Made by a program: the position numbers and the translations under genes. Below are positions 1 to 6,431 of a DNA stretch of 8,343 nt, one piece after another. The stretch is from contig VERK01000092.1 of NCBI GenBank assembly GCA_018882725.1, positions 1-8,343 of the forward strand, given 5' to 3'. Origin of the DNA: Actinomycetota bacterium (GTDB taxonomy: Bacteria; Actinomycetota; Acidimicrobiia; Acidimicrobiales; Ilumatobacteraceae). The notes beneath the pieces are model-generated. The model did no database searches and was not told where the DNA came from. It worked only from the letters and a program-made list of their open reading frames with translations. Positions within the stretch are counted from its first letter, which is position 1. Every line of letters starts with the position of its first letter.

Positions 1-803
1 GTGTAGGCCTTGGTGATTCCGACGATGCGATCGAGCAAACGAGGGCCGAGGCCCGAACCAGCCGATGCTCCGCCGGCGGTGGGATTCGACGACGTCACGT
101 ACGGATAGGTGCCGTGATCGAGGTCGAGGAAGGTGGCCTGCGCACCTTCCAACAGCACGGTCTCACCCGACTCGACCGCGGCGTGCAGCAGGTCGACGGT
201 GTCGGCCACGTACGGAGCCAGACGACGGCCGAGCACGCTGAACTGGTCGACGACGGAGTCGACGTCGATGGGCTCACCGCCGGCCGCTCGAAGATCGGCG
301 TTGGCGTCGACCGCGCGAGCACGAAGTGCCGTTGCGAAGACGGCTGCGTCGAGCACGTCACCAGCGCGGATGCCCACACGCCGCGCCTTGTCGGCGTAGG
401 CCGGTCCGATCCCCTTCAGTGTCGTCCCGATCTTGCTGTCGCCTCGCTGAGTTTCGAGGAGTGCATCGAACGCCTGATGCCACGGGAAGATGAGGTGGGC
501 CTGACTCGACACACGCAGACGCGCACACGAGACACCGCGCGCCTCCAGCCGGTCGATCTCACCGAACAACGTGGGGAGATCGACCACGACTCCGTTACCG
601 ATCACCGGAGTGACGTGGTCGTACAGGACTCCGGACGGAATCAACTGAAGGGCGTACTTCTCGGAACCCACCACCACGGTGTGGCCGGCGTTGTGTCCAC
701 CCTGATAGCGAGCGACGACCGAATGATCACGTGCGAGCAGGTCGATGACCTTCGCTTTGCCCTCGTCACCCCATTGGGCACCCACGACCACGGTGACCGG
801 CAT
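1..803 (-). CDS. purA: Adenylosuccinate synthetase, 3' end cut off by the window edge
   Basis: This enzyme condenses IMP with aspartate using GTP to make adenylosuccinate, the first committed step from IMP to AMP, in the cytoplasm. I translated the minus strand from the ATG at 803-801 without any stop and obtained 267 codons of a family usually about 430 residues long, so the C-terminal third lies left of the window. The N-terminus reads MPVTVVVGAQWGDEGKAK, with the catalytic Asp13 and the GTP-binding loop. GGHNAGHT supplies catalytic His41. Further signatures are KGIGPAYADKARR and, near the visible end, DLDHGTYPYVTSSNP. A good AAGGAG ribosome binding site lies at 816-811, seven bases before the ATG. 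Two usually glycine positions are alanine (GDEGKAK, GAQAT). It follows clpB after 81 bases and may have its own promoter or be read through from the chaperone genes. Identity is certain; operon membership is not. Confidence 0.96.
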   Translation of the reverse strand, partial: MPVTVVVGAQWGDEGKAKVIDLLARDHSVVARYQGGHNAGHTVVVGSEKYALQLIPSGVLYDHVTPVIGNGVVVDLPTLFGEIDRLEARGVSCARLRVSSQAHLIFPWHQAFDALLETQRGDSKIGTTLKGIGPAYADKARRVGIRAGDVLDAAVFATALRARAVDANADLRAAGGEPIDVDSVVDQFSVLGRRLAPYVADTVDLLHAAVESGETVLLEGAQATFLDLDHGTYPYVTSSNPTAGGASAGSGLGPRLLDRIVGITKAY

Positions 804-884
804 GTTCACGCTCCTTCACGACTGGAACGTGATGTGACTGTACTCGCTCGTGCCGCTCGAACCTCGGTGCGGAGACAACCGACG
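804..884 (-). promoter_or_regulatory. clpB-purA intergenic spacer with purA ribosome binding site and a weak promoter candidate
   Basis: These 81 bases separate the clpB stop from the purA ATG. AAGGAG at 816-811 is the purA ribosome binding site. TACAGT at 842-837 matches four of six bases of a -10 box, but no convincing -35 box lies 16 to 18 bases upstream of it. I see no GC-rich stem followed by a T run, so there is no clear intrinsic terminator after clpB. Whether purA is transcribed separately cannot be decided from sequence alone. Confidence 0.35.
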
Positions 885-3368
885 TCACGAATGCAGGACG
901 ATGCGATCGTCCTGCACTTCGACGTTGATCATGCCGTCCTCGGCCACCTTGCCCTCGAGGATGAGGATCGACGCGTTGTCGCCAATGACCTTCTGGATCA
1001 CTCGCTTGAGCGGTCGAGCACCGAAGGACGGGTCGTAACCGTCACGGGCCAACTTGGCCATCGCCTCCGGACTCACGTTGAGTGTGATGCGGCGATCGGC
1101 GAGCCGCTTGCGGAGCTTCTCCACCTGGATCTCGACGATCTTCGACAGGTCGCTCTCGTCCAACGGACGGAACCGAATGATCTCGTCGATGCGATTGACG
1201 AACTCGGGCTTGAAGTACTCGATCGGCTCGCCGGGGAGGTTGGACGTCATGACGACCACGACATTGGTGAAGTCGACCGTGCGGCCCTGACCATCGGTGA
1301 GCCGACCATCGTCGAGCACCTGCAACAAGATGTTGAAGACGTCGGGGTGAGCCTTCTCGATCTCGTCGAGCAGAACCACGCTGTAGGGACGACGGCGCAC
1401 TGCTTCGGTGAGCTGACCCCCTTCGTCGTAACCCACGTATCCAGGAGGAGCGCCCACCAAACGCGACACCGAGTGCTTCTCCATGTACTCACCCATGTCG
1501 ATGCGCACCATGGCCCGTTCGTCGTCGAACAAGAACTCGGCTACGGCTCGCGCCAACTCGGTCTTGCCCACTCCGGTCGGCCCGAGGAAGAGGAATGAAC
1601 CGATCGGACGATTCGGATCGGAGAGGCCGGCACGACTGCGACGAATTGCGTTCGAGACCGCGACGACGGCTTCGTGCTGGCCAACCACCCGCTGGTGGAG
1701 AAGGTCTTCGAGGTGGACCAACTTCGACATCTCGCCTTCCATGAGGCGCGTGACCGGAACACCGGTCCACTTGCTCACCACTTCGGCGATGTCTTCGGCG
1801 TCGACTTCTTCCTTCAGCATCTTGTTGCCGGTCTGCAGCGAGTCGAGATGCGTGGTCGCTTCGGCGATCCGCCGCTCGATCTCGGGCATGCGTCCGTACT
1901 GCATTTCGGCCACCTTGTTGAGGTCGGTCTCACGTTCGATCGCACCGCGAACCTGCTCGAGTTCTTCTTTCAGGTTCCGGATGGCCGCGATGGCGTCTTT
2001 CTCCTGCTGCCAATGTTCGCGCATCTCGGCCGATTGACGCTGCAACAACACGAGTTCGTCGGTGAGTGCGCCCAGTCGTTCCTTGGAGGCGGTGTCGGTC
2101 TCCTTCTCGAGCGCCACCTTTTCGATCTCCAACTGGAGAATTCGCCGCTCGACGATGTCGATCTCGGTCGGTAGTGAGTCGATCTCGATACGCAACTTGC
2201 TGGCCGACTCGTCCACCAGATCAATCGCCTTGTCGGGCAGGAATCGATTCGTGAGATACCGATTGGAGAGCACCGCAGCGCTCACGAGTGCCGAGTCCTG
2301 GATGCGAACACCATGGTGGACCTCGTAGCGCTCTTTCAAGCCGCGAAGAATCGCGATGGTGTCTTCGACCGACGGCTCGCCGACGTACACCTGCTGGAAA
2401 CGGCGCTCGAGGGCCGGATCCTTCTCGACGTACTTGCGGTACTCGTCGAGAGTGGTGGCGCCGATCATGCGCAGCTCACCACGCGCGAGCATCGGCTTGA
2501 TCATGTTGCCGGCATCCATCGCACCTTCGGCTCCGCCCGCGCCGACGATGGTGTGCAGCTCGTCGACGAACGTGATGACTTCGCCAGCCGAGTCGGTGAT
2601 CTCCTTGAGCACGGCCTTCAGTCGCTCTTCGAACTCGCCCCGGTACTTCGCCCCCGCGAGCAGAGCGGCGATGTCGAGCGAGATGAGTCGCTTGTTCTTG
2701 AGGCCTTCGGGTACGTCGCCATCGGCGATGCGTCGGGCCAGACCTTCCACGATCGCCGTCTTACCCACACCGGGTTCTCCGATGAGAACCGGGTTGTTCT
2801 TCGTGCGACGGCTCAACACCTGGATCACGCGACGGATCTCTTCGTCGCGACCGATGACCGGATCGATCTTGCCGTCACGCGCGCGCTTGGTGAGGTCCTG
2901 CCCGTACTTCTCGAGAGCCTGGAACTGGTCTTCGGGGTTCTGACTCGTGACTCGGTGGCTGCCGCGGACGTCGCGCAAAGCCTGCAGGAGTTCTTCGCTG
3001 CCGACCCCGAGACGTTGGTTCATCGCCAACAACAAGTGCTCGACCGACAAGAAATCGTCCTTGAAATCCTTGCGGTAACGCTCTGCGTTGTCGAACACGT
3101 TGTTGAGTTCGCGGTTCATACGCGGCTCTTCGCCGCCATACGCCTTGGGCAACTTGGCCACGGCTTCGTCGGCTTGATTGCGAACCATCAACGGCGCCAG
3201 ACCGAGCTTCGACAGAACGGCCGGAACGATCGTGTCGTCCTGGCGCGCGATGGCCGCCATCACATGATCGGGAGTGATCTCAGGATTGGAGAGGGCCTTG
3301 GCCTGATCGAGGGCGGCCGCCACCGCCTCTTGGGTCTTGTGGGTCCATTGCTTCGGGTTGATTGCCAT
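885..3368 (-). CDS. clpB: ClpB/Hsp104-type AAA+ disaggregase
   Basis: ClpB is a cytoplasmic hexameric ATPase that threads aggregated proteins through its pore and hands them to DnaK/DnaJ/GrpE for refolding. The 827-residue product has the full family order: N-terminal double Clp-N domain (about 1-145); first AAA+ domain with Walker A GEPGVGKT (197-204), pore loop KYRG (241-244), Walker B ending VDE (268-270) and arginine fingers ERRF (321-324); coiled-coil M domain (about 400-520) that contacts DnaK; second AAA+ domain with GPTGVGKT (596-603), pore loop GYVG (643-646), VVLLDE (664-669), sensor TSN (708-710), NRID (725-728) and sensor-2 GARPLKR (783-789). The M domain distinguishes it from ClpA and separates it from most ClpC. 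Between TSN and the PEFVNRID segment about 21 residues are missing relative to E. coli ClpB, in frame. AGGAGG lies eight bases before the ATG and overlaps the upstream stop codon, so it is co-transcribed with the DUF3445 gene. Confidence 0.97.
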   Translation of the reverse strand: MAINPKQWTHKTQEAVAAALDQAKALSNPEITPDHVMAAIARQDDTIVPAVLSKLGLAPLMVRNQADEAVAKLPKAYGGEEPRMNRELNNVFDNAERYRKDFKDDFLSVEHLLLAMNQRLGVGSEELLQALRDVRGSHRVTSQNPEDQFQALEKYGQDLTKRARDGKIDPVIGRDEEIRRVIQVLSRRTKNNPVLIGEPGVGKTAIVEGLARRIADGDVPEGLKNKRLISLDIAALLAGAKYRGEFEERLKAVLKEITDSAGEVITFVDELHTIVGAGGAEGAMDAGNMIKPMLARGELRMIGATTLDEYRKYVEKDPALERRFQQVYVGEPSVEDTIAILRGLKERYEVHHGVRIQDSALVSAAVLSNRYLTNRFLPDKAIDLVDESASKLRIEIDSLPTEIDIVERRILQLEIEKVALEKETDTASKERLGALTDELVLLQRQSAEMREHWQQEKDAIAAIRNLKEELEQVRGAIERETDLNKVAEMQYGRMPEIERRIAEATTHLDSLQTGNKMLKEEVDAEDIAEVVSKWTGVPVTRLMEGEMSKLVHLEDLLHQRVVGQHEAVVAVSNAIRRSRAGLSDPNRPIGSFLFLGPTGVGKTELARAVAEFLFDDERAMVRIDMGEYMEKHSVSRLVGAPPGYVGYDEGGQLTEAVRRRPYSVVLLDEIEKAHPDVFNILLQVLDDGRLTDGQGRTVDFTNVVVVMTSNLPGEPIEYFKPEFVNRIDEIIRFRPLDESDLSKIVEIQVEKLRKRLADRRITLNVSPEAMAKLARDGYDPSFGARPLKRVIQKVIGDNASILILEGKVAEDGMINVEVQDDRIVLHS

Positions 3369-3381
3369 GTTCGCTACCTCC

Positions 3382-4323
3382 TCAGATGGTCGATCGATTG
3401 GCCGCGACTGACGACAGCCAATGACGAGCGGACTCGGACAATTGGGTAATCTGCTTGTAATCGGCGACGTCGTCGGGAAGATTCACGAGGGCATCGGCCA
3501 GACGGGCCGCATCGTCGGGGCGCTGGGCCAAGTGTCGCAACGGACGGACGTACGTACGAATCGTGAACAAGATGCAGTTGGTGCGCGCGAACCGCCGCAG
3601 CGTTTCGCGCTCGACACGCAAGAACAATCGATCGGGTGTGGTCGGATCGCCCACACCCGGAATCGGAGGAGCAGCCGGAGCGGTGCCGTCGAGCGGTTGG
3701 TACAACTCGTCGGTGTCGAGGACACCCCACCCCAGTCGCCAGAACGGACGGTCGGGTGTGAGTCGCGTGAAGAAATCGTCGATGGTCGACTCGAGTTGTT
3801 CGTTCAGTCGCGAAACCGGGGCGTGCACTTCGGCCATCGACCGGCCCAACTTCGACGCGAGATCCCAGCGATTGGGGAAACAAACGGTTCCGCCCCCGAA
3901 CACCATGCGACCATCGCGCTCGACGAGCACGGCGAGGTCTTCTTGCACGAGACGGCCAGCGATCGACAACGGATGTTCGGTCCACTGACCATCTGCATCA
4001 GGAACGATTCGGAACCGTTCGTCGCGATGAAGATTCACCACGTCGTCACCGGATCGAACGAACCACTGCGGCCACTGGGCGCAGAGATGGCCGACCAGAG
4101 CCTCGAGAATCTCCACTGACTCGGGTTCGATCCCGGCAACCACACGCACGACGGTGTCGTAGTTGTCGCGCAACACATCGGCCTTGCGATCCATCTCGTG
4201 GTCGTAGTCGTCACCGATCTGGATCCAGTCCGACAGATCGAGCGGCCGCAAGCCGAGGCGCCACCGGAACGAACCCGCAACGTACGGCTGGTAGTCGGGT
4301 GCCACGCGCACGATGTCGGTCAC
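3382..4323 (-). CDS. DUF3445 / heme-dependent oxidative N-demethylase alpha-subunit-like protein
   Basis: The 313-residue product matches what I know of the DUF3445 family (HODM alpha-subunit-like), whose studied member is the heme-binding alpha subunit of an oxidative N-demethylase acting on dimethylamine. Recognisable family motifs are FRWRLGLRPLDLSDWI (19-34), LVQEDLAVL (125-133), GGTVCFPNRWDLASKLGR (144-161), EVHAPV (165-170), FWRLGWGVLD (194-203), and near the C-terminus ERETLRRF (238-245) followed by ILFTIRTYVRPL (251-262). There is no signal peptide or membrane segment, so it should be cytoplasmic. The partner reductase-like subunits of the characterised enzyme are not encoded in this window. 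The GTG start overlaps the hspR stop as GTGA, with GGAGG five bases upstream, indicating translational coupling; its own stop overlaps the clpB ribosome binding site. Family assignment rests on remembered motifs. The substrate, and any role in heat shock, are unknown. Confidence 0.8.
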   Translation of the reverse strand: MTDIVRVAPDYQPYVAGSFRWRLGLRPLDLSDWIQIGDDYDHEMDRKADVLRDNYDTVVRVVAGIEPESVEILEALVGHLCAQWPQWFVRSGDDVVNLHRDERFRIVPDADGQWTEHPLSIAGRLVQEDLAVLVERDGRMVFGGGTVCFPNRWDLASKLGRSMAEVHAPVSRLNEQLESTIDDFFTRLTPDRPFWRLGWGVLDTDELYQPLDGTAPAAPPIPGVGDPTTPDRLFLRVERETLRRFARTNCILFTIRTYVRPLRHLAQRPDDAARLADALVNLPDDVADYKQITQLSESARHWLSSVAANRSTI

Positions 4324-4739
4324 GATTGCCTCCGTCCGCGGCGGAGTACTGGCGGAACCTGTCCGAAGACCGCCACCTGCTGACGCAAGGGAACGAGACC
4401 TCCCGATCGAGTGGCATTCGGATCGGCCGCCGAGATGGCTTGTGCGGCGAGGAGGCGCAACCGATCGACTTCGTCACGTAGGCGCGCGACCTCGGCTTCG
4501 AGATCCATGATGCGCCGAATTCCTTCCACGTTCATTCCGGCCGCCGTGAGTTCGGCGATACGGCGCAATCGAGCGATGTCGGCTTCGGAGTAACGACGAT
4601 TGCCACCCTGAGTTCGAGCGGGCTGGAGCAGACCGCGACGCTCGTAGATGCGCAGAGTCTGCGGATGCATACCCGCCAACTCGGCGGCCACGGAAATCAC
4701 GTACATCGTCTGTTCTCGACCAGGCACGTTCGTCACCAC
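4320..4739 (-). CDS. hspR: HspR, MerR-family heat-shock repressor
   Basis: HspR represses the dnaK operon, and in several actinobacteria clpB, by binding HAIR inverted repeats with DnaK as corepressor. The product shows a MerR winged helix-turn-helix beginning YVISVAAELAGMHPQTLRIYERRGLL (13-38), the wing segment RTQGGNRRYS (42-51), the HspR-like GMNVEGIRRIMDLE (68-81) and a short coiled coil with heptads (about 78-98). The C-terminal tail ends in VAVFGQVPPVLRRGRRQS and lacks the VVWKPRR-type tail I recall from mycobacterial HspR. The start is ambiguous. The longest form begins with GTG directly after the dnaJ stop. GTG at 4727 has an AGGTGG eight bases upstream and would give 135 residues. 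ATG at 4706 lies just before the conserved core. The gene is contiguous with dnaJ and overlaps the next gene, so repressor and chaperone levels are made together, as expected for feedback control. Confidence 0.92.
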   Translation of the reverse strand: MVTNVPGREQTMYVISVAAELAGMHPQTLRIYERRGLLQPARTQGGNRRYSEADIARLRRIAELTAAGMNVEGIRRIMDLEAEVARLRDEVDRLRLLAAQAISAADPNATRSGGLVPLRQQVAVFGQVPPVLRRGRRQS

Positions 4740-4741
4740 CT
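4736..4741 (-). promoter_or_regulatory. Possible hspR ribosome binding site
   Basis: The minus strand reads AGGTGG here, overlapping the dnaJ stop codon TAG and the first GTG of the longest hspR frame. It lies eight bases before the in-frame GTG at 4727-4725, which is therefore the start with the best ribosome binding site. No comparable site precedes the GTG at 4739. This suggests a 135-residue HspR, but the core domain is unaffected by the choice. Confidence 0.4.
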
Positions 4742-5849
4742 ACTTGCGATCCCGCTTCAACTTGTGACGGGGGTCGTCCGAAGCCAACGCGGCCAACTGT
4801 TCGATCGCTTTCTTCTCGTCGTCGGACAGAGTGGTGGGTACCACCACATCGACGGTCACGATCAGATCGCCCTTGCCCTTGGACGTTTCGATCCCGCGAC
4901 CCTTCACCCGATGCCGAGAACCGCTCTGCGTTCCGGGCTTGATGCGCAACGTCACGCCATCACTCGACAGCGTCGGGACGTCGATGTCGGCTCCGAGGGC
5001 GGCCTCGGCGAACGAGATCGGGATACGAACGGTGAGGTTGTCTCCGTCACGGCCGAACAATTCGTGAGCGCTCACGTGGCACACGATGAACAAATCACCA
5101 GAGGGCCCGCCGTTGCGGCCGGGCTCGCCGCGACCGGCCAGACGAATGCGCTGGCCGTTGGCGATGCCGGCTGGCACGCGAACCTTCACCTCACGTGCGC
5201 GCTTCTCGATTCCGGTACCACGGCACACTCCGCATGGATCCTTGACCACGTTGCCCCGACCACTACAGCGACCGCACGGACTCGCGAACGCGAAGAAGCC
5301 CTGGTTGTCCTCGACCTGCCCACGACCTCCGCATTGCGAACACACATCGACGTTCGAGCCGGGGCGCGCACCCGAGCCGCTGCACGTCTGGCAGCGATCA
5401 TCGCTCGTGAGGTGCACGGTGGTGGTGACTCCGAGCGCGGCCTCTTCGAAGTCGAGCATGAGTTGCGTCTCGAGATCGGAACCACGACGCGGGCTGACAC
5501 CAGTGGACGGACGGCCACCGCGACTGCGACCACCAGAGAACATCCGGAACAGATCTTCGAACGAACCGGCTTCACCGCCAACGGTGAAACGCATGTTTCC
5601 CATGCCCATCGGGCCCATGCGCCGAACCTCGTCGTATTCGCGGCGCTTCTCGTCATCGGACAACACGTCGTAGGCCGCCGAGATCTCCTTGAAGCGCTCC
5701 TCGGCCGCCGCGTTACCCGGGTTGGCGTCGGGATGATTCTCGCGGGCCAGTTTGCGGTATGCCTTCGTGATGTCCTTGGCCGATGCTTCGGACGAGACAC
5801 CGAGCACGGCGTAGTAGTCCTTCTCGTACCACTCGCGCTGTGCAGTCAT
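4740..5849 (-). CDS. dnaJ: DnaJ, Hsp40 co-chaperone
   Basis: DnaJ delivers unfolded substrates to DnaK and stimulates its ATPase. The 369-residue product is a complete class I (type A) Hsp40. It has a J domain at about 8-73 with the obligatory HPD at 39-41, then a short Gly/Phe-rich stretch (about 79-112). The zinc-binding domain has four CxxCxGxG-like repeats with cysteines at 153/156, 170/173, 192/195 and 206/209, and two beta-barrel substrate-binding domains follow (about 217-345). The J domain begins YEKDYYAVLGV, which resembles actinobacterial DnaJ rather than the E. coli form. A strong AGGAGG lies seven bases before the ATG. The gene follows grpE by 45 bases and its TAG stop abuts the longest hspR frame. 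CbpA-type proteins lack zinc fingers, so that alternative is excluded. All zinc ligands and the HPD are intact. Confidence 0.97.
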   Translation of the reverse strand: MTAQREWYEKDYYAVLGVSSEASAKDITKAYRKLARENHPDANPGNAAAEERFKEISAAYDVLSDDEKRREYDEVRRMGPMGMGNMRFTVGGEAGSFEDLFRMFSGGRSRGGRPSTGVSPRRGSDLETQLMLDFEEAALGVTTTVHLTSDDRCQTCSGSGARPGSNVDVCSQCGGRGQVEDNQGFFAFASPCGRCSGRGNVVKDPCGVCRGTGIEKRAREVKVRVPAGIANGQRIRLAGRGEPGRNGGPSGDLFIVCHVSAHELFGRDGDNLTVRIPISFAEAALGADIDVPTLSSDGVTLRIKPGTQSGSRHRVKGRGIETSKGKGDLIVTVDVVVPTTLSDDEKKAIEQLAALASDDPRHKLKRDRK

Positions 5850-5894
5850 CGTGTCCCCTCCTCTACTCGGCTGTGAACGATCAGTAACGCGATC

Positions 5895-6422
5895 TCAGCC
5901 GCGCACCTTCACGAGCGCGGCACGCAGAACGCGTCCTTTCCACGTGTAGCCCGAACGCATCACATCGGTGACGACGGCGTTGCCGTTGCCGTCACCATCA
6001 CCGTCTTCACGCATGACGGCTTCCGCCAGGTTTGGATCGAACGCCTGACCATTGAGGTTCATCGCTTCGAGTCCCTGCTTGCGCAGTTCGCCCAGCAAGA
6101 GGTTGAACAACGGTTCGACTTCGGCGGGGTGGGCCACGAACGCCGCTTCGCACGCGTCGAGCACAGGCAACAGAGCCTCGGCCAAGCGGCCCGTGGCCCG
6201 CTCGACTTCATCGGCGGTCTGACTGCTGACCCGCTTGCGATAATTCTCGAAGTCGGCCTGCAAACGCTGCGCGATGTCGCGAAATGAGTCGCGCTCGGCA
6301 GCGAGAGCCTCGACGTCGAGTTCGACGACATCGGCGACAACCGATTCGTCGCCCGTGACTGTTCCGTCGACGACCACGGACTCGTCGACCGGCGCTTCGC
6401 CATCGACCATGTCGGCATCCAC
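5895..6422 (-). CDS. grpE: GrpE, nucleotide exchange factor of DnaK
   Basis: GrpE is a dimer that releases ADP from DnaK and so resets the chaperone cycle. The 175-residue product has an acidic, low-complexity N-terminal segment (1-38), a long coiled-coil helix with the family signature LQADFENYRKR (54-64), a helical part containing ELRKQGLEAMNL, and the C-terminal beta-wing with FDPNLAEAVM (128-137), then SGYTWKGRVLRAALVKV (157-173). A run of Asp, Gly and Asn (GDGDGNGN, 141-148) sits in the wing loop. The GTG start at 6422-6420 is preferred over the ATG four codons later because the AAGG overlapping the dnaK TAA stop lies seven bases before it. Only nine bases separate it from dnaK, so the two are certainly co-transcribed. 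Confidence 0.96.
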   Translation of the reverse strand: MDADMVDGEAPVDESVVVDGTVTGDESVVADVVELDVEALAAERDSFRDIAQRLQADFENYRKRVSSQTADEVERATGRLAEALLPVLDACEAAFVAHPAEVEPLFNLLLGELRKQGLEAMNLNGQAFDPNLAEAVMREDGDGDGNGNAVVTDVMRSGYTWKGRVLRAALVKVRG

Positions 6423-6431
6423 GACGGCGCC

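Noticed and set aside
850..884. Terminator after clpB
   Set aside because: Repeated CGAGCG-type words occur but they are direct, not inverted, and no T run follows.
114..1598. Long open plus-strand frame of 494 codons opposite purA and clpB
   Set aside because: It runs through the coding strands of two conserved genes and the gap between them, its translation is rich in Arg, His, Asp and Val as expected for an antisense mirror of GC-rich codons, and it has no recognisable domain.
2313..3449. Plus-strand frame of 378 codons opposite clpB
   Set aside because: Mirror of the clpB codon pattern; no family motif and it ends inside another real gene on the other strand.
4665..5876. Plus-strand frame of 403 codons opposite dnaJ
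   Set aside because: Covers dnaJ exactly antisense, composition is that of a shadow frame, and the minus-strand product is a perfect DnaJ.
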